Program-made: the position numbers and the translations under genes
In this document: positions 35,659 to 44,993 of the stretch, in pieces
Numbering within the stretch: position 1 is the stretch's first letter
Layout of the letters: each line of letters starts with the position of its first letter
Notes under the pieces: generated by a model
Database searches by the model: none
The model's input: the letters and a program-made list of their open reading frames with translations, nothing else
Told to the model about the DNA's origin: nothing
Source: Site-B1 sp963827785
GTDB lineage: Bacteria > Bacteroidota > Bacteroidia > Flavobacteriales > Flavobacteriaceae
DNA length: 64,000 nucleotides
NCBI GenBank assembly: GCA_963827785.1
Contig: CAWHCT010000043.1
Location: forward strand, 56,127 to 120,126
Direction: 5' to 3'

Positions 35659-35666
35659 CAAAATTA
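35659..35666 (-). promoter_or_regulatory. -7 box TAATTTTG of bamD
   Basis: The minus strand reads TAATTTTG, 17 bases before the bamD ATG at 35641, matching TAnnTTTG. It makes the 35671 start unusable. -33 not clear. Confidence 0.45.
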
Positions 35667-35765
35667 AGCAATTATAACGGATTTTAAAAACTATTATTTC
35701 CGACTAAAATAAGGCTTGTCAAACAGTTATAATTATGATTAAGTTTTATTTAACTGATTAACGGA

Positions 35766-36641
35766 TTAAAACTGTTTAATAAAGCTTTTTATTTTATCTT
35801 TTAATGCTGGTGTTCCAGGCACCAAGGGTAGTCTGACTGTATCGTTGCATAATTTTAACGCTTCAAGTACAGCTTTTATTCCTGCCGGATTATTTTCAGA
35901 GAAGATCAAACTTGTTATTTCCATAAGTCTGAAATGGAGTTCATAAGATTCTTTTGCCTTTCCTTGCAAACCTAATCGGATCATTTTTGAAAACTCTTTT
36001 GGGAAAGCTTGACCAATGACAGAAATAACACCGGAACCCCCAGCCAAGGTTACACCAAGAGCTAAATCGTCATCACCGGAAATTACTAAAAAATCATCAG
36101 GTTTATCTCTTAATAAATGAAGATATTGTGCCATGTTATTACCTGCTTCTTTTACTGCGACAATATTATCAAAATCATTAGCCAATCTCAAGGTAGTACC
36201 CGGTTCCATGTTTTTTGATGTTCTTCCCGGAACGTTGTACAGAATAATTGGTATTGGCGAAGCCTGAGCAATGGCCTTGAAATGTTGATATAATCCTTCC
36301 TGAGTTGGTTTGCTGTAATAAGGTGAAACTGATAATATAGCAGTTATGTCATTCAAGTCTGTTGATTTAATTTCATCAATGACCTGCATGGTATTATTAC
36401 CTCCAATACCCAATACCATAGGAACACGGCCTTTATTTGCTTCTTTTATGGTCTTGATTATGTCTTTCTTTTCTTGTTTAGTAATAGTTACGCTTTCGCC
36501 TGTTGTACCACTTATAACAAGATAATCTGTACTATTATCAATATTAAATTTTACAATTCTCTTCAGGGCCTCATGATCTACGGACAAATCTTCCTTAAAA
36601 GGAGTGACCAACGCAACTCCGGTTCCTATCAATTCTTTCAT
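35766..36641 (-). CDS. dapA: 4-hydroxy-tetrahydrodipicolinate synthase
   Basis: First committed step of lysine/diaminopimelate synthesis: condenses pyruvate with aspartate semialdehyde. The 291-residue TIM barrel has the pyruvate Schiff-base lysine Lys164 in VAVKEAGN, the active-site tyrosine Tyr135 in LYNVPGR, and the TTGE loop at residues 46-49. It starts on the base after DUF6913 ends and so shares its transcript. dapF, a later gene of this pathway, is at 54.7-55.4 kb. Confidence 0.96.
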   Translation of the reverse strand: MKELIGTGVALVTPFKEDLSVDHEALKRIVKFNIDNSTDYLVISGTTGESVTITKQEKKDIIKTIKEANKGRVPMVLGIGGNNTMQVIDEIKSTDLNDITAILSVSPYYSKPTQEGLYQHFKAIAQASPIPIILYNVPGRTSKNMEPGTTLRLANDFDNIVAVKEAGNNMAQYLHLLRDKPDDFLVISGDDDLALGVTLAGGSGVISVIGQAFPKEFSKMIRLGLQGKAKESYELHFRLMEITSLIFSENNPAGIKAVLEALKLCNDTVRLPLVPGTPALKDKIKSFIKQF

Positions 36642-37160
36642 TTATAGTTTTTTTAGTATGGTTAAGTACTTAATAAATTCTGCTTTAAAAAGTTCGAATT
36701 CCTTAGTTTCAACATCCAAAATAAGATCGTGTAACCTTTCGTCTTTAGCGGAGAGTCCAACCTTAAAATTAGCTTTCGAAAGAGCAGTAATTAAATTAAG
36801 TTCTAAATTATCATTTTTATAATAGCTTATCAAAGCATCAAAAGGTGTATTTAAAAAAGATTGCAATTCATTATCCCGTATTCTACCCCTCCATCCTATT
36901 TGCTTTTCCGAATATAACAGCTCCATTGAGGTTTCTGTTAATTTTGGATCTTCTGTGAACCCTGTTAGTTTTATTTTATTTGGGTTTAATTTCAATTCTT
37001 CAAAAAAAATCCTGAATTTTTCAAAATCTTCAAATTCACTAAGATTAAGAATAATACCTACAGATTCTATTTTCGTCGAGGATATTTCAGGTATTCTGAA
37101 ATCTACTAGCTTGTTAATAAATTTTTGATTCGATTTATCTTTAAAACCCTTTAAAATCAT
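36642..37160 (-). CDS. DUF6913 family protein
   Basis: A cytoplasmic protein of 172 residues, first gene of the dapA transcript, with no predicted membrane segment or signal. Recognisable stretches are VGIILNLSEFEDFEKFRIFFEEL, IGWRGRI and FLNTPFDALISYYKNDNLELNLITALSKANFKVGLS. This matches DUF6913, a Flavobacteriia family consistently next to dapA; its function is not known. The link to dapA is by position only (the stop and the dapA start are adjacent). Confidence 0.8.
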   Translation of the reverse strand: MILKGFKDKSNQKFINKLVDFRIPEISSTKIESVGIILNLSEFEDFEKFRIFFEELKLNPNKIKLTGFTEDPKLTETSMELLYSEKQIGWRGRIRDNELQSFLNTPFDALISYYKNDNLELNLITALSKANFKVGLSAKDERLHDLILDVETKEFELFKAEFIKYLTILKKL

Positions 37161-37179
37161 TTATATTTATTGCTTGCTA

Positions 37180-37187
37180 CAAATGTA
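37180..37187 (-). promoter_or_regulatory. -7 box TACATTTG of the DUF6913-dapA transcript
   Basis: The minus strand reads TACATTTG, matching TAnnTTTG, 19 bases before the DUF6913 ATG at 37160. Lies in the 56-base divergent gap with the 5'-nucleotidase gene. Confidence 0.45.
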
Positions 37188-37216
37188 ATAAAGTACATTT
37201 AAAAAAATTCAAATTA

Positions 37217-37975
37217 ATGAAGCATAAAATAATATTATTGCTTGGCGTTTTACTGGTTTTTCTGTCCTGTAAAAAAGAACCAAACTATTTAATAAAAATA
37301 ACAGCAGTAAATCTAGATATTACTGATAGTCTAGAAACGGTTGCTGAGATAGATGATTTTGTAAAACCTTACAGAGAGCATGTTAATAAAGATCTGGATA
37401 GCGTTCTTGCTTATTCTGAAGATACTTATTCTAAATCTGATGGGGAATTGAATACTGCTATTGGAAATTTTATGGCAGATATGGTCTATGAACAAGCAAA
37501 CCCAATTTTTAAGACAAGGACAGGAAAAGATATCGATTTTATATTGCTGAATCATGGTGGAATTCGATCAATTATCTCCAAAGGAAATATAACTACAAGA
37601 ACAGCATATCAAGTCATGCCATTTGAAAATGAAATTGTCGTTCTAGATCTTAAAGGTGCACAGGTAAAGGAATTAATTGATTACCTAGTGAGGAATAAAA
37701 GACCTCATCCAATATCCAGACTAAATCTTGAAGTGGATTCAAATTTTAATTTGAAAAGAGCATTGATAAATGGGAAACCATTTGATTTGAATAAGAACTA
37801 TCTGGTTTGCACCAACGATTACCTTGCCAGCGGAGGAGATAATATGAACTTTTTTATATCCAATGATAGCACATACAATGTAGATTATAAAATAAGAAAT
37901 GCTATGATTGATTACTTTAAGAAAGTAGATACAATTAATCCGAAAATTGATAATAGGTTTATTCAAGTAAAGTAA
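37217..37975 (+). CDS. 5'-nucleotidase C-terminal domain lipoprotein
   Basis: A lipid-anchored protein (252 aa; lipobox VFLSC, Cys18) consisting of the substrate-binding C-terminal domain of UshA-type 5'-nucleotidases: ELNTAIGNFMADMVYEQA, LLNHGGIRSIISKGNITTRTAYQVMPFENEIVVLDLKG and CTNDYLASGGDNMNFF. It lacks the metallophosphatase domain, which is encoded by the very next gene one base later. Together the two make up one periplasmic nucleotidase in split form, in reversed domain order. Its products would be nucleosides, which deoD/deoC can use. Confidence 0.9.
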   Translation: MKHKIILLLGVLLVFLSCKKEPNYLIKITAVNLDITDSLETVAEIDDFVKPYREHVNKDLDSVLAYSEDTYSKSDGELNTAIGNFMADMVYEQANPIFKTRTGKDIDFILLNHGGIRSIISKGNITTRTAYQVMPFENEIVVLDLKGAQVKELIDYLVRNKRPHPISRLNLEVDSNFNLKRALINGKPFDLNKNYLVCTNDYLASGGDNMNFFISNDSTYNVDYKIRNAMIDYFKKVDTINPKIDNRFIQVK

Positions 37976-37976
37976 T

Positions 37977-38891
37977 ATGAAAAGAAGAGAATTTTTAGAA
38001 CAGACATCAGCAGCTACTGCATTAGCAACATTAGGAGCCTTAGGATTGCAATCTTTTTCATTACCTAATTCAAAACATATTACAATACTTCATACCAATG
38101 ATGTACATAGTCACATAGATCCTTTTGGACCGGAAGATGGCAGAAATGCCAATCAAGGTGGAGTTGCCAGGAGAGCTGCATTGATAGAATCGATACGCCA
38201 GGAAAACCCGAATACCTTATTGTTGGATGCAGGTGATATTTTTCAAGGAACTCCTTATTTTAACTACTATGGAGGTGAGCTGGAATTTAAACTGATGAGT
38301 ATGCTTAAGTATGATGCAGCAACCATTGGAAATCATGATTTTGATAATGGTATTGATGGATTGTATGCTCAACTGCCTCATGCTAAATTCAATTTTTTAT
38401 CTGCCAATTACGATTTTAAGAATACCGTAATGGATACACTAGTTGAACCTTATAAAATATTTGATAAAGGAGGAGTTAAAATTGGTGTTTTTGGTTTGGG
38501 AATTGAACTCCAAGGCCTTGTAGATAAAAAACTTTTCAAGGAAACTGTATATCTGGATCCATTAGAAATTGCGCAAGATATGAGCAGAATTCTGAAAGAG
38601 GACAAAAAATGTGATCTCGTGATCTGTTTGTCACATATAGGATATTATTATAGAAATTATCCTGAAAAAGTTAGTGATCTGTTATTGGCAAGAGCCACAA
38701 AAAATATCGATTTGATTATTGGAGGTCATACACATACTTTCCTGCCAAAACCTACTATTGAAAAAAACATTGAAGGTAAAAGTGTACTTGTTAACCAGGT
38801 TGGTTGTTATGGACTCAAACTGGGCAGAGTTGATTTTTATTTTGATTCCAATGCAGATAAGTCTGCTGAAGGAACTTCAATAATTGTTTAG
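37977..38891 (+). CDS. Metallophosphatase (5'-nucleotidase N-terminal domain), Tat-exported
   Basis: Metal-dependent phosphatase (304 aa). The N terminus, KRREFLEQTSAATALATLG, is a twin-arginine-like signal, so it is exported folded. Five metallophosphatase blocks are visible: HTNDVHSHIDP, DAGDIFQG, GNHDFDNG, CLSHIGYYY and GGHTHTFLPK. It is the catalytic half of UshA-type nucleotidase/UDP-sugar hydrolase; the binding half is the preceding gene. It converges on the following membrane protein gene with a 4-base overlap. Confidence 0.92.
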   Translation: MKRREFLEQTSAATALATLGALGLQSFSLPNSKHITILHTNDVHSHIDPFGPEDGRNANQGGVARRAALIESIRQENPNTLLLDAGDIFQGTPYFNYYGGELEFKLMSMLKYDAATIGNHDFDNGIDGLYAQLPHAKFNFLSANYDFKNTVMDTLVEPYKIFDKGGVKIGVFGLGIELQGLVDKKLFKETVYLDPLEIAQDMSRILKEDKKCDLVICLSHIGYYYRNYPEKVSDLLLARATKNIDLIIGGHTHTFLPKPTIEKNIEGKSVLVNQVGCYGLKLGRVDFYFDSNADKSAEGTSIIV

Positions 38892-39616
38892 GTAAAAGCC
38901 TCTTTAAGTTCAGCTTTTGCTTTACTGTTGTAATAACCCGATACATATTGGTAAAGACAGTAGAATGTGACCAAATACAATAATTTACTTGTAAGATCAA
39001 ATATCCAGAAATACAAATAATATTCATTTATAAGATATATTACGTCAGAGAATATTAAACTAATTGACATAAGGAGCAAAAGTATGGAATACCGTGTTTC
39101 TGAACTCAAATAAAGTGTAAATGAGAATAAGGCAAATAAAAATAGCGATACCATTCTTATAACAATGAAAGTCAGTTCCAAATTATTCAGACTAGCCACT
39201 TTAAAAATATCATATAAAACGTATATGAAATAGGCATTTACACAAAATACAAATACTAAATAAGCCCCAATTAGTAAATTTATTTGAACCTTTTTAATTC
39301 TAAGAATGGATTCATAGATCAAACATAAATACCCCAGACAATAAGCCAAAGTCGCAATCTCTATACCTTTAATTGTTACATCAAACAAACCCGAAAGATC
39401 TCCCACTACAGCTAACAAAATAAATCCTTTTAGTACCAAACTGGTCTTAGGATATTTATACATAAAAAGAAATAGAATTGAAAGTATTAACCACGGTTCA
39501 AACAAACGAAGCAGTTTTTCGCCATAGGCAAAAAAGGAAATGAGTTTTAAAGTGACCAATAACAAAACTAATAACAGTATTTTATTATCGGATCGTTTTA
39601 TCCAATTTGTAAGCAT
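38888..39616 (-). CDS. Polytopic membrane protein, distantly YhhN-like
   Basis: An integral membrane protein (242 aa) with about eight hydrophobic segments and short loops. I do not recognise a definite family; the segment LLAVVGDLSGLFD and the following YCLGYLCLIYE are reminiscent of the YhhN (lysoplasmalogenase) layout, but the match is weak. The next gene upstream (39753) has the same length, topology and placing of acidic residues in its third helix (YSISDLISVVGYN), so the two are probably diverged tandem copies. Charge pattern gives no hint of a substrate. Confidence 0.6.
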   Translation of the reverse strand: MLTNWIKRSDNKILLLVLLLVTLKLISFFAYGEKLLRLFEPWLILSILFLFMYKYPKTSLVLKGFILLAVVGDLSGLFDVTIKGIEIATLAYCLGYLCLIYESILRIKKVQINLLIGAYLVFVFCVNAYFIYVLYDIFKVASLNNLELTFIVIRMVSLFLFALFSFTLYLSSETRYSILLLLMSISLIFSDVIYLINEYYLYFWIFDLTSKLLYLVTFYCLYQYVSGYYNSKAKAELKEAFT

Positions 39617-39752
39617 AATTCCATAAGTAGGAATAGCAAATATAAAGCTTTTTGTCGGTTAATAAATACACTTTATCGATTATTTTGTTAAAATTCGATG
39701 TAATACATCTGTTTATGATGTATTTTTCCTACAAACTATAAATTTTTATGTT

Positions 39753-40460
39753 TTAGGCAATGACCAGGACTTCTTCATACTCCAATTTTGATTGGATATA
39801 ATAAAAATAGAATCCAAGGATAAGGAAAAGTGAATATGACACATTAAGAATATTGGATTCAGTATTATCCAATAAGTAATAATATGCTATTTGAATTACC
39901 TCAGAAACTGCGATAGAAAGTGATCCCAGAAACAAAATCAACGCTTTTTTATCGTCTCTATAAAAATAATTCAGTAACGAAACCGACACCAAAATTAATG
40001 TGGAAATATTATAGAGCAGCTCCATAATATACTCAGTAGACGAAAAATACTCAGCTTCATATCTAATTAATACATAATTCAGGTAGAGGTTAAACAGAGC
40101 CAAAACTATAACATGTGACTTAAAGTAAGACAAAATGTGCTTAATGGAAATAGAAGTCAATATTTCATACGAAAAAGCTAAATAAGCTACAATATATAAG
40201 GAATTGCCAATGTAATATTCCCACTCAAAATACATATTATAGCCCACTACTGAAATGAGGTCTGAAATAGAATAAGCAATTAGAAAAATTATAAAATATG
40301 GTGACCTGCTTTTATTATTAAGAAAATATAAAATTGTAAATAACGGTACTACTAAAGCTCTGGCAGTAACAGCTAACCATCTATACCCATTAACGTGAGA
40401 TAACATGAATATCATGCAGCATAGCATGATAAGACTCACTATATATTTGGACTTTAGCAT
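39753..40460 (-). CDS. Polytopic membrane protein, paralogue of 38888-39616
   Basis: An integral membrane protein (235 aa) with seven to eight hydrophobic segments. It resembles its downstream neighbour in length and helix pattern, with YSISDLISVVGYNMYFEWEYYIG in the place of GDLSGLFD-like residues. The weak YhhN-like character noted for that gene applies here too. The 136-base gap between the two has no clear terminator. Upstream lies ligA, transcribed in the same direction, 99 bases away. Confidence 0.6.
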   Translation of the reverse strand: MLKSKYIVSLIMLCCMIFMLSHVNGYRWLAVTARALVVPLFTILYFLNNKSRSPYFIIFLIAYSISDLISVVGYNMYFEWEYYIGNSLYIVAYLAFSYEILTSISIKHILSYFKSHVIVLALFNLYLNYVLIRYEAEYFSSTEYIMELLYNISTLILVSVSLLNYFYRDDKKALILFLGSLSIAVSEVIQIAYYYLLDNTESNILNVSYSLFLILGFYFYYIQSKLEYEEVLVIA

Positions 40461-40559
40461 AGGTTAATACGTTAGATCAGGGATTCAAATATATATAAAA
40501 ATTGTAAAATGTCGAAAAATAGACACTCTTTATCGATGAAACACAATGATATGGAATTA

Positions 40560-42554
40560 CTAAGATATCATCCTAAGAAAATCAAGCTCTGATATTATAG
40601 GAATATTCAAGGATTCTGCTTTGGTTTTCTTGCTAGGACCCATATTTTCCCCAGCCACAACATAGCTTGTTTTAGAAGAAATAGAACTGGATACTTTTCC
40701 ACCATTATCCTCTATCAACTTCTTTAGTTCATCCCTTGAAAGTGAATCAAAAACGCCTGAAACAACAAAAGTAGAATCTTTTAATTTATCTGTTTGACCA
40801 GCTAATTTATCTGCAGAAATCTCTAATTGGATTCCAAAATCTCTAAGCCTTTCAATTATCTTTTTGTTTTCATCAGAACTAAAGAATTCCAGAACGCTTT
40901 CAGCTATCTTAATTCCTATTTCATCAACATTTATTAAATCCTCTTCTTTTGCTAAAACCAAAGAATAAATACTTTTATAGTGTTTTGCCAATTTTTTAGC
41001 GACCGTTTCTCCTACATATCGAATACCTAAGGCATATAAAACCCTTTCAAAAGGAATTTGTTTGGATTGCTCAATTCCTTTAACAAGATTTTCGGCACTT
41101 TTTTCTGCCATTCGTTCCAAAGGAATCACTTGTTCCTTATTTAATTCATAGAGATCTGAATAATCATTTATCAATCCTTCATTTACTAATAAAGCAACTG
41201 TTTCTCCTCCCAACCCTTCAATATCCATGGCTTTGCGTGAAATAAAATGTTGGATCCTACCAATAATCTGCGGTTTACAACCATTGTAATTTGGGCAGTA
41301 ATGTTGTGCTTCACCTTCGGTTCTAACCAATTCCGTTCCACACTCGGGACAATGGGTTATATACTGTGTTGGTTCCGAATTTTTTGGTCGCTTGGTTAGA
41401 TCAACCGCTATAATTTTTGGGATGATCTCTCCTCCTTTTTCCACAAAAACCTCATCTCCAACTCTTATATCCAATTTCTCTATTTGATCGGCATTGTGTA
41501 GAGAAGCTCTTTTTACCGTTGTTCCCGCTAATTCAACCGGTTCCAAATTGGCAACAGGCGTTATGGCTCCGGTACGACCAACCTGATACGAAATACTATT
41601 CAATCGTGTTGAAACCTGTTCTGCTTTAAACTTATAGGCCATTGCCCAACGAGGTGATTTGGCAGTAAATCCTAATTCTTCCTGCTGGTCTAAACTGTTA
41701 ACCTTTATAACCACGCCATCTGTTTCATATGGCATTTCATGACGATGTATATCCCAATAGTTTATATATTCCAGTACCTCATCAATAGAATTGACCAATT
41801 TCGCCTCTTTGGGTACTCTAAAGCCCCATTTTCTTGCAACCTCCAAACTTTCAAACTGAGTTTTAACTGGTAAATTGTTTCCTTGCAGGCTGTAAAGCAA
41901 GCATAACAATGGACGTTTGGCAACCTCAGCACTATCCTGAAGTTTCAAGCTTCCTGAAGCTGTATTACGCGGATTTCTGTAAGGTTCCTCTCCTATTTCA
42001 ACACGTTCCTCATTCATCTTGTTAAACCCTTCCCAGGGTAATACGATCTCTCCTCTAATATCGAATTTTGCAGGATAATTGCCTTTTAATTGTAATGGAA
42101 CAGATTTAATGGTCCTCACATTGGCCGTAACATCATCTCCTTGAACACCATCTCCTCTTGTCACCGCACGTTCTAATCTTCCATTCATATAAGTAAGACT
42201 TATTGAGGCACCATCATACTTGAGTTCACATGTATATTGAATATTTCCATCAATCATTTTTTTAATTCTGGTTTCCCAATCCAATAGATCTTCTTTGCTA
42301 TAGGAATTATCTAAAGAATACATCCTGTTTTCATGAACTACAGTTTGGAAATTTTTAGTGACTTCTCCTCCTACCCGTTTTGTTGGCGAATTGGGATCAT
42401 CAAACTCCGGATACTGCGACTCAAGATCCTGAAGTTCTTTTAACTTAGTATCGAACTCATAATCGCTGATCGTAGGATTATCAAGTACGTAGTAATTATA
42501 ATTATGCTGACTCAGTTCTTTGCGGAGTTGTTCTATTTTTTCTTTTGCAATCAT
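40560..42554 (-). CDS. ligA: NAD-dependent DNA ligase
   Basis: Seals nicks in DNA using NAD+. About 664 residues: an N-terminal Ia domain (YYVLDNPTISDYEFD), the adenylation domain with the active-site lysine in CELKYDGASISL, an OB fold, the four-cysteine zinc finger (CPECGTE...YCPN), helix-hairpin-helix repeats, and a C-terminal BRCT domain (FVVSGVFDSLSRDELKKLIEDNGGKV). I start it at 42554 (IAKEKIEQLRKEL); the 9-residue longer start at 42581 would overlap the LOG gene more and is not conserved. Fourth gene of the GNAT-prmC-LOG-ligA operon. Confidence 0.96.
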   Translation of the reverse strand: MIAKEKIEQLRKELSQHNYNYYVLDNPTISDYEFDTKLKELQDLESQYPEFDDPNSPTKRVGGEVTKNFQTVVHENRMYSLDNSYSKEDLLDWETRIKKMIDGNIQYTCELKYDGASISLTYMNGRLERAVTRGDGVQGDDVTANVRTIKSVPLQLKGNYPAKFDIRGEIVLPWEGFNKMNEERVEIGEEPYRNPRNTASGSLKLQDSAEVAKRPLLCLLYSLQGNNLPVKTQFESLEVARKWGFRVPKEAKLVNSIDEVLEYINYWDIHRHEMPYETDGVVIKVNSLDQQEELGFTAKSPRWAMAYKFKAEQVSTRLNSISYQVGRTGAITPVANLEPVELAGTTVKRASLHNADQIEKLDIRVGDEVFVEKGGEIIPKIIAVDLTKRPKNSEPTQYITHCPECGTELVRTEGEAQHYCPNYNGCKPQIIGRIQHFISRKAMDIEGLGGETVALLVNEGLINDYSDLYELNKEQVIPLERMAEKSAENLVKGIEQSKQIPFERVLYALGIRYVGETVAKKLAKHYKSIYSLVLAKEEDLINVDEIGIKIAESVLEFFSSDENKKIIERLRDFGIQLEISADKLAGQTDKLKDSTFVVSGVFDSLSRDELKKLIEDNGGKVSSSISSKTSYVVAGENMGPSKKTKAESLNIPIISELDFLRMIS

Positions 42555-42556
42555 AA

Positions 42557-43138
42557 TCAAATTCCCTCTTTTGTCAACCATTTAGGAGTTGGTCTTGGGA
42601 CATAGGTGTTCATTTTTAGCAGCAATCCATCAATTGAATCATCTACTAGAACAGCATCCAAATTTTCCTGTTTTAAAAACCCTTTTTTTACCATTGTCAT
42701 ACCCAATTCAAGTAGATCATTGTAAAAACCATTAGTATTTAAAATCCCAATTGGTTTATTATGCAAGCCTAATTGTCCCCAGGTTGTGATCTCAAAAAAT
42801 TCATCCATTGTTCCAAACCCGCCAGGAAGGATCATAAATCCATCACTTTTTTCATACATTACTACTTTTCTTTCATGCATGCTTTCAGTTATAATTAATT
42901 CAGTCAGATTTTTATGGTAGACCTCTTTTAATTTTAAAAAATCAGGAATGATGCCAATTGCTTTTCCATCATTATCTAAAACGCCTTTGGCAACCTGACC
43001 CATAATACCAATTTTTGCAGCGCCGTATACCAGGGAAATTTCGCGTTTTGCAAACTCAACTCCTAATCTATAAGCCTGTGCCACAATTTGAGGATCATTT
43101 CCTTCACTGGATCCGCAAAAAACCGAAATACTTTTCAT
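42557..43138 (-). CDS. LOG family protein (TIGR00730)
   Basis: A Rossmann-fold hydrolase of the LOG/cytokinin riboside 5'-monophosphate phosphoribohydrolase family (193 aa), which cleaves nucleotide monophosphates to base and ribose phosphate. Hallmarks are VFCGSSEGNDPQ, SLVYGAAKIGIMGQVA, MHERKVVMYEKSDGFMILPGG, and the PGGxGTxxE motif PGGFGTMDEFFE. The true bacterial substrate is usually unknown; AMP is a common suggestion. It is in the operon with prmC and ligA: 2 bases from prmC, 2 bases before ligA. Confidence 0.92.
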   Translation of the reverse strand: MKSISVFCGSSEGNDPQIVAQAYRLGVEFAKREISLVYGAAKIGIMGQVAKGVLDNDGKAIGIIPDFLKLKEVYHKNLTELIITESMHERKVVMYEKSDGFMILPGGFGTMDEFFEITTWGQLGLHNKPIGILNTNGFYNDLLELGMTMVKKGFLKQENLDAVLVDDSIDGLLLKMNTYVPRPTPKWLTKEGI

Positions 43139-43140
43139 AA

Positions 43141-43995
43141 CTATTTTGATGCCTTGATCATTCTGTCCTTTTTAAAATGATCTTGTTTTAATACGATATT
43201 TTTAAAATTTTGTGTCTTTAATAAACCAATCACTTCGCCACCAAGATACTCATTGATCTCAAAATAGAGCAAGCCATTTTTATTTAAATTATTAACAGCA
43301 AACTTCGTAATAGCCTTATAAAATTTTAGCGAATCATCATCTTGAACGAATAAGGCTAAATGAGGTTCATATTCCAATACATTCTTTTTAATTTCCGATT
43401 TTTCAAGTTGCCTGACATAAGGAGGGTTGGAAACGATAATATCAAATTTTATTTCCTGATCGATCTCTTTTTTTAAATTCAGAATATCAGCTTTGATACA
43501 TTCCACTTCAACATTATTTAAAAGTGCGTTCTCTTGAGTTAACTCCAAAGCTTCTGAACTGACATCTAAAGCAAATACTTTGGATCTTGGTAAATTTTTT
43601 GCAAGAGATATAGCAATGCAGCCACTACCAGTGCCTATATCAAGAATTTGTGTTTGCGATTCTGAATCAATACTACTGAGAATCCAATCTACCAATTCCT
43701 CAGTTTCAGGTCTTGGAATTAGAACATGATTATTGACCTTGAAAGGTATTCCGAAAAACTCTGTCTTACCAAGTATATATTGTATTGGTTTTTGTTTTTT
43801 TAAATCATCCAAAGCCTTGAATACAGGCATCTGCTCTACTTTTGTAATAGATAATTCAGGCTTTAAGGCTAATTCTATTCTAAAGATGTTAAAATAGTCA
43901 TCTATTAACATAAAAAAGAAACTGTCAACCTCTTCTTTGCCATAGATATCGTCGAGTTCTTTATGGAAAATATTTTGAATATCCTTTAATCTCAT
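43141..43995 (-). CDS. prmC: Peptide chain release factor N5-glutamine methyltransferase
   Basis: SAM-dependent enzyme that methylates the GGQ glutamine of release factors, needed for efficient termination. The 284-residue protein has the PrmC/HemK layout: helical N-terminal substrate domain, YILGKTEFFGIPFKVNNHVLIPRPETEELV, motif I DIGTGSGCIAISLAKNLP, and the catalytic NPPY in IVSNPPYVRQLEK. It overlaps GNAT by 4 bases and ends 2 bases before the LOG gene, all in one operon. Confidence 0.95.
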   Translation of the reverse strand: MRLKDIQNIFHKELDDIYGKEEVDSFFFMLIDDYFNIFRIELALKPELSITKVEQMPVFKALDDLKKQKPIQYILGKTEFFGIPFKVNNHVLIPRPETEELVDWILSSIDSESQTQILDIGTGSGCIAISLAKNLPRSKVFALDVSSEALELTQENALLNNVEVECIKADILNLKKEIDQEIKFDIIVSNPPYVRQLEKSEIKKNVLEYEPHLALFVQDDDSLKFYKAITKFAVNNLNKNGLLYFEINEYLGGEVIGLLKTQNFKNIVLKQDHFKKDRMIKASK

Positions 43996-44483
43996 AAATC
44001 TTTAATCATCCAAACACCACATGAATAATGTCCGGTATTTCCTAATGGTCCATCCAAATGTTTAAATCCAAATGACTCGTAAATATGAATCGCTGCTTTT
44101 AGTTGGGAAGCCGACTCCAGATAGCATTTTTTATACCCTAATTCTTTAGCTTTATCAAGGCACTTTTCAAACATTTTTTTTCCAAGTCCTTTCCCTCTTA
44201 CTTTAGGTGAATAGTACATTTTTTGCAGCTCACAAATATCTTTATCAAAATCCTTTAAATGCTTTATTCCTGCACCACCTAAAATTTCACCTTGACTGTC
44301 AATCACATAATAAACCTCATTAGGTTTTTGATAAGATTCAAACATCATGGTAGTTTCAATATCTTCGTAAGCCGTACCTTTTAAAGGTATCTTAAACTCC
44401 TGAAAACAAGCCTTGATTACTTTTTCAATTTGTGCATTGTCATCCTTCCCAATTTCTCGAATAACTATATTATCTTTACTCAC
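43992..44483 (-). CDS. GNAT family N-acetyltransferase
   Basis: Acyltransferase of the GNAT superfamily (163 aa). The acetyl-CoA-binding motif A is YYSPKVRGKGLGKKMFEKCLDKAKELG (R/Q-x-x-G-x-G/A pattern), followed by the C-terminal SFGFKHLDG. The acceptor cannot be told. It is first in the GNAT-prmC-LOG-ligA operon, overlapping prmC by 4 bases, and diverges from the LEA-type gene across a 54-base gap. Confidence 0.88.
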   Translation of the reverse strand: MSKDNIVIREIGKDDNAQIEKVIKACFQEFKIPLKGTAYEDIETTMMFESYQKPNEVYYVIDSQGEILGGAGIKHLKDFDKDICELQKMYYSPKVRGKGLGKKMFEKCLDKAKELGYKKCYLESASQLKAAIHIYESFGFKHLDGPLGNTGHYSCGVWMIKDL

Positions 44484-44537
44484 TCTAAAACATTATTTTT
44501 ACTTGTGTGAAGATACATTAAATCTTAAAAAATAGAT

Positions 44538-44993
44538 ATGCGTAAATTTATAATCTTATCAACAGTGATATTGACTTTGGTCAACTGTGGAGTCAAAGAA
44601 AAACCTGTTTTTTTAAGAGTTGAAAACATAAAGGTTTTAGAATCTACATCAACACAATTAACTTTAACGGCAGATGCTTTTTTCATGAATCCGAATCACA
44701 TTGGAGGCGAGTTAAGATCAGATGGGATCAAGGTGTATGTCAACGACAACGAAATGGCTCATGTTTCCTCAGAAAGCTTTAAGGTACCAGCAAAAAAAGA
44801 ATTCAGCATTCCATTAAAGGCAAATATTCCTGTGGATAGCATTTTCAGTAACAAAAATATTGGTGGTTTAATTGGAAGTTTATTTAGTAAAAGTTTAAAG
44901 GTACAGTACAAAGGAGATATTAAGTATAAAGCTCTAGGTTTTACGTATACTTATGATATTGATGAAACAGAATCTGTAAAAATTAATCTTTAA
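44538..44993 (+). CDS. LEA type 2 family lipoprotein
   Basis: A small lipoprotein (151 aa) with the lipobox LVNCG at Cys17 and an immunoglobulin-like beta-sandwich of the LEA14/WHy family: LTLTADAFFMNPNHIGGELR with the asparagine-proline turn, GIKVYVNDNEMAH, and SFKVPAKKEFSIPLKA. Such proteins are thought to help envelope stability or stress tolerance; the function in bacteria is not known. It comes directly before ribD, whose start codon overlaps nothing but abuts the stop. Confidence 0.82.
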   Translation: MRKFIILSTVILTLVNCGVKEKPVFLRVENIKVLESTSTQLTLTADAFFMNPNHIGGELRSDGIKVYVNDNEMAHVSSESFKVPAKKEFSIPLKANIPVDSIFSNKNIGGLIGSLFSKSLKVQYKGDIKYKALGFTYTYDIDETESVKINL

